Assembly: GCA_966210725.1 (NCBI GenBank)
Contig: CBIHLN010000047.1
Location: 1-19,256 of the forward strand
DNA from: Lysobacter_C sp966210725
Lineage (GTDB): Bacteria; Pseudomonadota; Gammaproteobacteria; Xanthomonadales; Xanthomonadaceae
Direction: 5' to 3'
Length of the DNA: 19,256 nt
The notes under the pieces were generated by a model, which was given only the letters and a program-made list of their open reading frames with translations, did no database searches and had not been told where the DNA came from. Made by a program: the position numbers and the translations under genes. Numbering within the stretch: position 1 is the stretch's first letter; each line of letters starts with the position of its first letter. Shown in pieces: positions 1-7,354 of this stretch.

Positions 1-1
1 C

Positions 2-724
<723 letters not shown>

Positions 725-742
725 GCCGGCGCGCCGGACCCC

Positions 743-780
743 GTGAAAGAAGAGCCCCGCAATCGCGGGGCTTTTCTTTG
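743..780 (+). terminator. Rho-independent terminator after gap
   Basis: The perfect stem AGCCCCGC (753-760) pairs with GCGGGGCT (765-772) across the 4-base loop AATC, and TTTCTTTG follows directly. A-rich sequence before the left arm (AAAGAAG) can pair with the T-rich sequence after the right arm, so the element could also act on minus-strand transcripts arriving from nrdB. Confidence 0.9.
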
Positions 781-796
781 TGGTCACGTAACTTCT

Positions 797-950
797 CCAG
801 GAGCGGCTTCAGCCGCGATCGCACGAAGCCCACACCGCGGTTGGGGCGACGTCAGTCGCGACCGCGCAACTTCGAATTCCGGCGATTCGCGACATGTCGC
901 TCCTGCCAGGGAAGGCCGATTTTCGATCGCGGCTGAAGCCGCTCCTACAG
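797..950. repeat. Composite REP cassette 1 (A-B-B'-A'), gap/nrdB convergent gap
   Basis: Four palindromic units lie in a nested inverted order. Unit A is at 799-820 (AGGAGCGGCTTCAGCCGCGA core). Unit B is at 841-866 (GGGGCGACGTCAGTCGCGA, diverged). Inverted B is at 884-908 (diverged, TCGCGACATGTCGCTCC), and inverted A is at 925-950 (TCGCGGCTGAAGCCGCTCC). Each unit is itself a small hairpin, for example GCGGCT/AGCCGC. A also pairs over its length with inverted A. The cassette fills the gap between convergent gap and nrdB. It resembles the GTAG-type REP elements of Stenotrophomonas and Pseudomonas. This is the most degenerate of the four cassettes in the window. Confidence 0.9.
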
Positions 951-982
951 GTGCAGCCGATCTGCTACCCATTCGCGCCGCC

Positions 983-1999
983 TCAGAACACCGCGTCGAA
1001 CGCCACGTCCCCCTGCACGCCGACCTGGTAGGCCGACACCCGGCGCTCGAAGAAGTTGGTGACCTCCTGGACGTCCTGCAGGTCCATGAAGCCGAACGGA
1101 TTGGTGGCACCGAAGTGTCGCGACATGCCCAGCTGGGCCAGCCGCTGGTCGGCGCAGTACTCCAGGTACTGGCGCATGTCCTTGAGCGACAGCCCGACCA
1201 CGCCCCCCGACAGCACGTCCTGCGCGAAGGCCATTTCGCATTCCACCGCTTCGGCCAGCATCTGCACCACTTCGCCGCGCAACGCGTCGTCGAACAGCGC
1301 CGGCTCTTCCTTGCGCACCGTGGCGATCACCTCGAAGGCGAAGGCCATGTGCCCGCTTTCGTCGCGGAACACCCAGTTGGTGCCGGACGCCAGCCCGTGC
1401 AGCAGCCCGCGCGAGCGCAGGTAGTAGACGTAGGCGAAGGCGGCGAAGAAGAACAGGCCTTCGATGCAGGCGGCGAAGCACACCAGGTTGAGCAGGAACT
1501 GCCGCCGCTCATCGCGTGTCTCGATCCGCTGCAGCGACTGGATCGAATCCATCCAGCGGAAGCAGAAGTCCGCCTTGGCGCGGATCGAGGGAATGTTCTC
1601 GATGGCGGCAAAGGCCTTTGCACGCGCGGCCGGATCGGGCAGGTAGGTGTCGAGCAGTGTCAGGTAGAACTGCACGTGCAGCGCCTCCTCGTACAGCTGG
1701 CGCGACAGGTACATGCGCGCCTCGGGCGCATTGATATGCGAGTAGAGGTTGAGCACGAGGTTGTTGGCGACGATCGAATCGCCGGTGGCGAAGAACGCCA
1801 CCAGCCGTTCGATCAGGTGCCGCTCGGCGGGGCCGAGCTTGTGCTTGAGATCGTTGACGTCCAGCGAGAAGTCGACCTCCTCCACGGTCCACGTGTTGCG
1901 GATCGCATCGCGGTACATCTCGTAGAACTGCGGGTAGCGCATGGGGCGCAGGGTGAGGTCGAAGCCGGGCTCGAGCAGGTGGGGTGTTGGATGGGACAC
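983..1999 (-). CDS. nrdB: Class Ia ribonucleotide reductase small (radical) subunit NrdB
   Basis: NrdB houses the di-iron centre and tyrosyl radical that NrdA uses to reduce ribonucleoside diphosphates. I chose the GTG at 1999 (338 aa). It has an SD GGAGT six bases upstream and gives the expected N-terminus (LLEPGFDLTLRPMRYPQFY). The frame stays open to an ATG at 2125, but those extra 42 residues are translated repeat DNA. Iron ligands visible are D74, E105 and H108 (in YEEALHVQFY), E180 (CIEG), and E214 and H217 (FRDESGH). The spacings 105/108/112 and 180/214/217 match the E. coli enzyme, which places the radical at Y112. W37 fits the E. coli Trp48 position, and Y324 near the C-terminus could serve radical transfer. 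The gene follows nrdA on the same strand after a repeat-filled 160-bp spacer and probably belongs to the same transcript. Gly216 inside DESGH is unusual, because Ala, Met or Leu is common there. Confidence 0.96.
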   Translation of the reverse strand: MSHPTPHLLEPGFDLTLRPMRYPQFYEMYRDAIRNTWTVEEVDFSLDVNDLKHKLGPAERHLIERLVAFFATGDSIVANNLVLNLYSHINAPEARMYLSRQLYEEALHVQFYLTLLDTYLPDPAARAKAFAAIENIPSIRAKADFCFRWMDSIQSLQRIETRDERRQFLLNLVCFAACIEGLFFFAAFAYVYYLRSRGLLHGLASGTNWVFRDESGHMAFAFEVIATVRKEEPALFDDALRGEVVQMLAEAVECEMAFAQDVLSGGVVGLSLKDMRQYLEYCADQRLAQLGMSRHFGATNPFGFMDLQDVQEVTNFFERRVSAYQVGVQGDVAFDAVF

Positions 2000-2020
2000 G
2001 CGGGGACTCCGTTGTCGTTT

Positions 2021-2152
2021 CTTCTCCCCTCGGGAGAAGGTGGCGCGAAGCGCCGGATGAGGGTTCGGCGAAGAGGTGGAGGGTGGTGCGAGGGCAAGGC
2101 CGCGTCGCCGCACCCGCTCCTCCAACCCCTCGCCCGGCGGGAGAGGGGTTGG
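2021..2152. repeat. Palindromic repeat block in the nrdA-nrdB spacer
   Basis: Three hairpins are visible: CTTCTCCC/GGGAGAAG (2021-2039), GGCGC-GAA-GCGCC (2042-2054), and CCAACCCCTC/GAGGGGTTGG (2122-2152). The wording (CTCTCCC..., GCGCCGGATGAGGG) resembles dispersed intergenic repeats seen in many high-GC proteobacteria. None is followed by a T-run in the direction of nrdA to nrdB transcription, so I do not call a terminator. The block could adjust mRNA stability or the ratio of NrdA to NrdB. Confidence 0.7.
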
Positions 2153-2159
2153 GCGTGGC

Positions 2160-4637
2160 CTACTGGCAGGCCTCGCAGCTCTCCGGGTTCTCCAGCGAGC
2201 AGGCGACCGCGGCGGCCGGCGTCGGCGCGCTCACGGTCGACTTCGCGATGCGCGTCGCCGGCCTGGAGCGCAGGTAGTACGTGGTCTTCAGTCCCTGCTT
2301 CCACGCATGCATGTACATCGACGACAGCGCCCCGATGCTGGGGCTTTCGATGAAGAGGTTCAGCGACTGGCTCTGGTCGATGAACGCGCCGCGATCGGCG
2401 GCCATGTCGATCAATGAGCGCATCGGCAGCTCCCACGCGGTGCGGTACACCTCACGCAGCGGGGCGGGAATGGCGTCGATCCCCTGGATCGAGCCCTCGC
2501 TCATCTTGATCGCGTCGCGCAGCTCCGGCGTCCACAGGCCCAGTGCCTTGAGTTCCTCCACGAGGTAGCGGTTGACCACGATGAAATCGCCCGACAGCGT
2601 TTCGCGCTTGAACAGGTTCGACACCTGCGGCTCGGTGCACTCGTAGCAGCCGGCGATCGAGGCGATGGTCGCGGTGGGGGCGATCGCCACCAGCAGCGAG
2701 TTGCGCAGCCCGTGCTCGCCGATGCGCGCGCGCAGCGCATCCCAGCGAGCCGTGTCGTCGGGCACCACGCCCCAGGCATCGAACTGCAGTTCACCGTGGG
2801 CGGCGCGGGTGTCCCCGAACCCGGGGTGGCGGCCGCGCTCCAGCGCAAGCTCGTTGGAGGCCGACAGCGCGTGGAAGTAGATCTCTTCGGCGATCTTCTT
2901 CGACAGCGCACGCGCCGGCGCCGAGTCGAACGGCAACCGCAGTTTGAAGAACACGTCCTGCAGGCCCATCGTGCCCAGCCCCACCGGGCGCCACTTCAGG
3001 TTGGCGCGGCGGGCGGTGTCGATGGGGTAGAAGTTCAGGTCGATGACGCGGTCCAGCTGCCGCACGGCCAGCCGCACCGTCTCGGCCAGCCGCTCGAAGT
3101 CGAAGCGGCCCGCCTCGCCATGCACCGGCCCCTCCGGATAGAGCTCGACGTGGTGCGCCAGGTTGATCGACCCCAGGTTGCAGACCGCGGTCTCGTCCCG
3201 TGAGGTGACCTCCAGGATCTCCGTGCACAGGTTGGACAGGTGCACCACGTTGCCCGCGCGCGCGGTCTGGTTGCAGGCGCGGTTCGCCTTGTCCTTGAAG
3301 TTCATCCAGCCGTTTCCGGTCTGCGCGAGCGTGCGCATCATCCGGCCGTACAGCTCGCGCGCCTTGACCTGCCTGACCGCCAGCCCGGCCGCTTCAGCGG
3401 CAGCGTAGGCCCGGTCGAAGGCCTCGCCGAACAGGTCGGTCAGCTCGGGCACCGCGTGGGGATCGAACAGCGACCACGGCGCGTCCGCTTCCACCCGCCG
3501 CATGAATTCGTCGGGGATCCAGTTGGCCAGGTTGAGGTTGTGCGTGCGCCGCGCCTCGTCGCCGGTGTTGTCGCGCAGCTCGAGGAACTCCTCGACGTCC
3601 GCGTGCCACGGCTCCAGGTAGACGCAGGCCGCGCCCTTGCGCTTGCCGCCCTGGTTGACCGCCGCCACCGACGCGTCGAGCGTCTTCAGCCACGGCACGA
3701 TGCCATTGCTCAGGCCGTTGGTGGAGCGAATGAGCGACCCACGCGAGCGGATGCGGGTGTAGCTCAGGCCGATGCCCCCACTGAACTTGCTCAGCTTGGC
3801 CACGTCCATGTAGCGCGCGTAGATCGACTCCAGCGAATCCTCGGGCGAGTCCAGCAGGAAGCACGACGACAGTTGCTCGTGCGTGGTGCCGGCGTTGAAC
3901 AGCGTCGGCGACGACGGGATGTAGTCCAGCTGCGCCATGCGCCGGTAGAGCGCCAGCGCGTCGGACACGTCCTCGCTCAGCGCGCAGGCCACGCGCATGA
4001 AGAACTGCTGCGGCGTCTCGATCACCGTGCGTGCCTTCGGGTGGCGCAGCAGGTAGCGGTCGTACAGGGTGCGCAGGCCGAAGTAGTCGAAGCGCTGGTT
4101 GAGGCTGTTGTCGATGGCGTCGTTGAGCTTGCGCGCGTTGGCCTGCACGAAGCCCAGCAGCCGGCCGTTGACCAGGCCCAGGTCGTGGCCGCGCTGCACC
4201 GACTGCGAGAACGCGTTGATGTCGATGCCCGCGACCTCTTTCTCGATCACGCCGGCCAGCAGGCGCGCGGCGAGCCGCCCGTACTCGGGCTCTTCGGCGG
4301 TGAGCAGCGCGGCGGTGCGGATCGACAGCTCGTCGAGTTCGCGCGTGGTCGCGCCGTCGTAGAGCCCGGAAATGGTGCGGGTGGCCACGCGCATCGGGTC
4401 GATGGCATGCAGGCCGTCGCTGCAACGCGTGATCGCACGGACGATCTTGTTGAGGTCGACCGGCTCGCGGCTGCCATTGCGCTTGGTCACGGCCATGCTG
4501 GAGGCGGTCGCGGGCGGCGTCAGGGCGAAGCTGTCGGTGCCAACTGCAGTCGGGGTCGGGGTCGGGTCGGCGTCGTGTGCCGCGGTGGTGGACGCAGGTG
4601 CCTCGGCACGTGCCGTGGCGGTGTCTTCGGTGGTCAT
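2160..4637 (-). CDS. nrdA: Class Ia ribonucleotide reductase large (catalytic) subunit NrdA
   Basis: NrdA reduces ribonucleoside diphosphates to deoxyribonucleotides for DNA synthesis. The start at 4637 gives 825 aa and has SD GGAG seven bases upstream. The frame runs open to 4910, but that stretch is riboswitch leader. Residues 1-48 are a low-complexity Thr/Ala/Pro-rich extension. An ATP-cone (about 49-135, VTKRNGSREPVDLNKIV) should bind ATP/dATP for overall activity control. Catalytic residues are C259 (LSSCF) and C486 (AVCNLGSIN) as the redox pair, N469-C471-E473 (NLCTE) with the thiyl-radical cysteine C471, and Y787-Y788 for radical transfer. C821 and C824 near the end form the re-reduction pair. 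It is transcribed with nrdB downstream and preceded by a B12 riboswitch and NrdR boxes. The ATP-cone and the NrdB partner support class Ia rather than Ib. Confidence 0.97.
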   Translation of the reverse strand: MTTEDTATARAEAPASTTAAHDADPTPTPTAVGTDSFALTPPATASSMAVTKRNGSREPVDLNKIVRAITRCSDGLHAIDPMRVATRTISGLYDGATTRELDELSIRTAALLTAEEPEYGRLAARLLAGVIEKEVAGIDINAFSQSVQRGHDLGLVNGRLLGFVQANARKLNDAIDNSLNQRFDYFGLRTLYDRYLLRHPKARTVIETPQQFFMRVACALSEDVSDALALYRRMAQLDYIPSSPTLFNAGTTHEQLSSCFLLDSPEDSLESIYARYMDVAKLSKFSGGIGLSYTRIRSRGSLIRSTNGLSNGIVPWLKTLDASVAAVNQGGKRKGAACVYLEPWHADVEEFLELRDNTGDEARRTHNLNLANWIPDEFMRRVEADAPWSLFDPHAVPELTDLFGEAFDRAYAAAEAAGLAVRQVKARELYGRMMRTLAQTGNGWMNFKDKANRACNQTARAGNVVHLSNLCTEILEVTSRDETAVCNLGSINLAHHVELYPEGPVHGEAGRFDFERLAETVRLAVRQLDRVIDLNFYPIDTARRANLKWRPVGLGTMGLQDVFFKLRLPFDSAPARALSKKIAEEIYFHALSASNELALERGRHPGFGDTRAAHGELQFDAWGVVPDDTARWDALRARIGEHGLRNSLLVAIAPTATIASIAGCYECTEPQVSNLFKRETLSGDFIVVNRYLVEELKALGLWTPELRDAIKMSEGSIQGIDAIPAPLREVYRTAWELPMRSLIDMAADRGAFIDQSQSLNLFIESPSIGALSSMYMHAWKQGLKTTYYLRSRPATRIAKSTVSAPTPAAAVACSLENPESCEACQ

Positions 4638-4864
4638 GGTGGAACTCCAGTGCATGGCGCACGGGCCGTCGGCCTCCCCTCGAAGGGCGACGCGGGCGCG
4701 GGAGTCCACAAAGTGCAGCGGGGGTGTCGCGCAGGCCGCGATCGACGGCCCGGCCCTCGCGGGCAGGGCCCGACGACGGCTGCCCGCAGGCGCGGGCCAC
4801 GACACCGACCGCCTTCCCCCGAAGGCTCCCTGGCCGGTCACCGCGCGGTGTGCTTCGCGCGGCT
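4638..4864 (-). promoter_or_regulatory. Leader between riboswitch and nrdA (putative expression platform)
   Basis: These 227 bases carry no convincing gene. In the transcript direction there is a hairpin CCGCGCG/CGCGCGG (4862-4841) directly after the aptamer, then GCCTTC-CCCC-GAAGGC (plus-strand 4811-4826). Neither is followed by a T-run, so a transcription terminator is not evident. Sequence at 4708-4701 (TGGACTCC) can pair with the nrdA SD region at 4649-4640 (TGGAGTTCCA) as about eight base pairs with one bulge. This would hide the ribosome binding site. Translational control is therefore the better guess, but it is inference. Confidence 0.5.
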
Positions 4865-5082
4865 GTCGGCAGGTCTTCGGGCTCTGGACGCGGGACGGGC
4901 GTGTGTCCACACCCGTTCCACCTACCGGCCGTCGCTTCCCAGGCAGGAGTGCCCAGTGCCATGACGGCTTTCGTTTCCACTACCGCTGCGGGGCAGCGCC
5001 GGAGTCGGCCGGGCGATCATGTCGATCACCCGCGGCCTGGACCGGCTTCCCTTTTCAGCCGACCGCGAGGGCCGGCACCGAC
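4865..5082 (-). promoter_or_regulatory. Cobalamin (B12) riboswitch upstream of nrdA
   Basis: Read on the minus strand, the conserved parts appear in order. They are GGTGCC near the 5' end, TGAAAAGGGAAGCCGGT, GCTGCCCCGCAGCGGTA, TGGCACTGGG, CTGGGAAGCGACGGCCGGTA, and the B12-box GCCCGAAGACCTGCC at its 3' side (4868-4884). A closing P1 helix can form between GTCGGT (5082-5077) and GCCGAC (4870-4865). The length (about 218 nt) is normal for the class. Such riboswitches usually lower expression when adenosylcobalamin is abundant. Control of a B12-independent ribonucleotide reductase by one is known from Streptomyces. Confidence 0.93.
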
Positions 5083-5084
5083 GG

Positions 5085-5100
5085 GCACAACATATCGTGT
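5085..5100. promoter_or_regulatory. NrdR box 1 (proximal)
   Basis: GCACAACATATCGTGT matches the NrdR consensus ACACWATATMTWGTGT at 13 of 16 positions. It covers the predicted -10 element of the nrdA promoter. NrdR is the ATP-cone/zinc-ribbon repressor of ribonucleotide reductase operons. Its gene is not in this window. Confidence 0.8.
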
Positions 5101-5116
5101 TTTTCGTCTGCGTCAA
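5089..5116 (-). promoter_or_regulatory. Sigma70-like promoter of nrdAB
   Basis: On the minus strand, -35 TTGACG (5116-5111) and -10 TATGTT (5094-5089) are separated by 16 bases. Starting about seven bases after the -10, transcription would begin near 5082, the first base of the riboswitch P1 helix. Both NrdR-like boxes overlap the promoter. Confidence 0.7.
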
Positions 5117-5131
5117 CGCTAGATGTTGTGA
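5116..5131. promoter_or_regulatory. NrdR box 2 (distal)
   Basis: ACGCTAGATGTTGTGA matches the NrdR consensus at about 12 of 16 positions. It starts 31 bp from box 1, which is three helical turns and the typical spacing of paired NrdR sites. It touches the -35 element of the nrdA promoter. Confidence 0.72.
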
Positions 5132-5241
5132 GGGTGTATTGGATAAGGCGCTGGCGGTTGGTCCAGCCGTTGCCCCTGCACCGGTGCCATCCGCCAGCTG
5201 GGGGTGAGGCGCTCCTGGCTTTGGCCCGGCCGTCGCGCTGT

Positions 5242-5270
5242 TTGCCCGCGCGGCCCCGGCTCCGGACAAT
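5242..5270 (+). promoter_or_regulatory. Possible pgk promoter
   Basis: TTGCCC (5242-5247) and GACAAT (5265-5270) each match four of six consensus bases and are spaced 17 bp apart. They lie 33 bases upstream of the pgk ATG. The stretch 5132-5241 between this and the nrdA boxes holds no gene, only an imperfect CTGGCGG/CCGCCAG inverted repeat (5151-5157, 5191-5197). Confidence 0.45.
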
Positions 5271-5303
5271 AGCCGGCTCCCCGCACCGACCACGGACGAC
5301 GCC

Positions 5304-6482
5304 ATGACCCTGCTCCGCATGACCGACCTCGACCTTTCCGGCAAGCGCGTGCTGATCCGCGAGGACCTCAACGTGCCGATCGCGATCGAGGACGGGCGGA
5401 TCACCTCCGAGCAGCGCATCACCGCGGCGCTGCCGACGCTGAAGCTGGCGCTGGAGAAGGGCGCGGCGGTCATGGTGATGTCGCACCGCGGCCGCCCGAG
5501 CGAGGGCGTGTGGAGCGAGCACGAGTCGCTGCAGCCCGTCGCCGACCGGCTCGGCGAACTGCTGGGCATGGACGTGCCGCTGGTCAAGGACTGGGTCGGT
5601 GGCGTTCCGGTGCATCCCGGGCAGCTGGTGCTGCTGGAAAACTGCCGCATGAACGTCGGCGAGAAGAAGGACGACGAGGCGCTTGCCAAGGCGTATGCCG
5701 CGCTGTGCGACGTGTTCGTCATGGACGCCTTCGGCACCGCGCACCGCGCGCAGGCCTCCACGCACGGCGTGATCCGCCATGCGAAAGTCGCCTGTGGCGG
5801 CCCGCTGCTGATGGCGGAGCTCGATGCGCTCGGCAAGGCGCTCGACAACCCGGCGCGGCCGCTGCTGGCGATCGTTGCCGGCTCCAAGGTCAGCACCAAG
5901 CTGGAGCTGCTGTCGTCCCTGGTGGGCAAGGTCGACCAGCTGATCGTCGGCGGCGGCATCGCCAACACCTTCATCGCTGCGATGGGGCACGGCGTCGGCA
6001 AGTCGCTGGTGGAAACCGACCTGGTCGACACCGCCAGGAAGATCATGGCCGACGCCACGGCGCGCGGCGCCGACATCCCGGTGCCGACCGACGTGGTGGT
6101 CGCGCCGAAGTTCGCCGCCGATGCCCCTGCCACGGTCAAGGTCGTGGATGCGGTGGGCGAGGACGACATGATCCTGGACATCGGCCCGGACACCGCCGCG
6201 CGCTACGCCGCGATGATCGCCAAGGCCGGCACGGTGGTGTGGAACGGCCCCGTGGGCGTGTTCGAGTTCGACGCGTTCGGCAAGGGCACCGAGGCGCTGG
6301 CGCGTGCGATCGCCGCGTCCAGTGCCTTCTCCATCGCCGGCGGCGGCGACACCCTGGCCGCGGTGGACAAGTACGGCATCGCCGATGAGGTGTCCTACAT
6401 CTCCACCGGCGGCGGCGCTTTCCTGGAGTTCCTGGAAGGCAAGGAGCTGCCGGCGGTCGCGGCGCTGCGCGCCCGCGGCTGA
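5304..6482 (+). CDS. pgk: Phosphoglycerate kinase
   Basis: The enzyme transfers phosphate from 1,3-bisphosphoglycerate to ADP in the cytoplasm, the step after gap. At 392 aa it is normal in length. The N-domain substrate site shows REDLNVP (19-25), HRGRP (61-65), LLENCRMN (110-117) and DAFGTAHR (141-148). The nucleotide-binding C-domain shows GSKVSTK (193-199), GGGIANTF (217-224), WNGPVGVFEF (313-322), GGGDT (346-350) and STGGGAFLEFLEGK (367-380). The first motif has Glu (REDLNVP) where Val, Gln or Met is usual. This is a small variation next to the conserved Asp. ATG 5304 is kept because the N-terminus MTLLRMTDLDLSGKRVL aligns with known relatives. It is divergent from nrdA across a shared 666-bp regulatory gap. 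Confidence 0.97.
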   Translation: MTLLRMTDLDLSGKRVLIREDLNVPIAIEDGRITSEQRITAALPTLKLALEKGAAVMVMSHRGRPSEGVWSEHESLQPVADRLGELLGMDVPLVKDWVGGVPVHPGQLVLLENCRMNVGEKKDDEALAKAYAALCDVFVMDAFGTAHRAQASTHGVIRHAKVACGGPLLMAELDALGKALDNPARPLLAIVAGSKVSTKLELLSSLVGKVDQLIVGGGIANTFIAAMGHGVGKSLVETDLVDTARKIMADATARGADIPVPTDVVVAPKFAADAPATVKVVDAVGEDDMILDIGPDTAARYAAMIAKAGTVVWNGPVGVFEFDAFGKGTEALARAIAASSAFSIAGGGDTLAAVDKYGIADEVSYISTGGGAFLEFLEGKELPAVAALRARG

Positions 6483-6506
6483 GACCTCGACTGTATCCGT
6501 GGTTCT

Positions 6507-6680
6507 GCAGGAGCGGCTTCAGCCGCGATCACGGTCGCCCGAATCCCCGTGCCGTTGTAGGAGCGACGTGAGTCGCGACCGCGCAGCTCCAGCCGCCTGC
6601 GAATCGCGACTCACGTCGCTCCTACAAATGGCCTGCGGATTCCCCGCGGAAAAGCATGCCGGCTGAAGCCGCTCCTACAG
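6507..6680. repeat. Composite REP cassette 2 (A-B-B'-A'), pgk/GNAT convergent gap
   Basis: Unit A is at 6507-6530, B at 6557-6580 (GTAGGAGCGACGTGAGTCGC core), inverted B at 6601-6625, and inverted A at 6658-6680. The B pair is nearly perfectly complementary over about 22 bases. Inverted A has lost its outer TCGC (TGCCGGCTGAAGCC). The cassette starts 25 bases after the pgk stop and ends 8 bases before the stop of the convergent acetyltransferase gene. No separate T-tailed terminator was seen for pgk, so the cassette may help to end or protect the transcripts. Confidence 0.92.
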
Positions 6681-6687
6681 GGGAGGG

Positions 6688-7290
6688 CTACGCAGTCCGG
6701 GATGGGTTTCGCCCCGTCCACTCCCGCGCCAGCAACCCGTACACCGCGCTGTCGCAGGCCTCGCCGCCGACATGCCAGCGCTCGCGCAGCATGCCTTCGC
6801 GCACGAAGCCGTGGCGCTCGACCAGCCGGCACGAGGCGGTGTTGCGCGGGTCGATGTCCGCTTCCACGCGGCGCAGGCCGAGGGTGTCGAAGGCATGGCC
6901 CAGCACGAGACCGAGCGCCTCCGTCGCCAGCCCCCGACCCCAGTTGGACGGATGCAGCGCGTAGCCGATCTCGGCGCGGCCCTGCTCCCGGTTGATGGCG
7001 AACAGGGTGGCGGTGCCCACCAGCGCCTCGTCGCCGGCCTGCGCGATCGCCCAGCACAGCATCCGCTCCGGATCGCGCGCGGCGATGCCGCGGGCCAGGT
7101 AATCGTGGACCTGCGAGCGATCGGTCCACGGCACGAAGCTCCAGTAGCGCATTGCGCGCGGATCGGAGTGCAGCGCGAAGAGCGCTTCGGCGTCGTCCTC
7201 GCGCAACCCGCGCAGGGTCGCGCGCACGCCGGCCAAGACCGGCAGACCGTCGGAATCCGCGTGGCGGGCAGGGGGGTCGATCCGCGGCAT
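6688..7290 (-). CDS. GNAT-family N-acetyltransferase (RimJ/RimL-like)
   Basis: This is a 200-residue protein of the acetyl-CoA-dependent GNAT fold, closest in layout to the RimJ/RimL group that acetylates protein N-termini or small amines. The first strand reads RATLRGLREDDAEALFALHSDP (23-44). The acetyl-CoA pyrophosphate loop is NWGRGLATEAL (116-126), preceded by the beta-4 strand AEIGYALHP (106-114). The C-terminal half carries ADIDPRNTASCRLVERHGF (144-162), typical of the family. ATG 7290 gives about 22 residues before the domain, and its SD is weak (GGA 10 bases upstream). A start further inside is possible. It is divergent from pyk across 64 bp and convergent with pgk. The substrate cannot be told from sequence. 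Confidence 0.88.
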   Translation of the reverse strand: MPRIDPPARHADSDGLPVLAGVRATLRGLREDDAEALFALHSDPRAMRYWSFVPWTDRSQVHDYLARGIAARDPERMLCWAIAQAGDEALVGTATLFAINREQGRAEIGYALHPSNWGRGLATEALGLVLGHAFDTLGLRRVEADIDPRNTASCRLVERHGFVREGMLRERWHVGGEACDSAVYGLLAREWTGRNPSRTA

Positions 7291-7354
7291 ACGTATTCAG
7301 TCCGGAAGGGCGCAAACGCTGTGCTAGCGTGCGGTCAGCCACGACGAGTCTGCC

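Noticed and set aside
797..950. Possible CRISPR array in the REP regions
   Set aside because: Units alternate in type and orientation with uneven spacers and no cas genes; they are palindromic REP-like elements.
743..2353. 536-codon plus-strand open frame across nrdB
   Set aside because: Antisense to nrdB with its intact metal ligands; composition is typical of a GC shadow.
4811..4862. Riboswitch-controlled transcription terminator
   Set aside because: Two hairpins are present, but neither is followed by a run of T on the minus strand.
4638..4910. N-terminal extension of NrdA to an ATG at 4910
   Set aside because: It would translate the riboswitch and leader; the ATG at 4637 has a good SD and matches the family layout.
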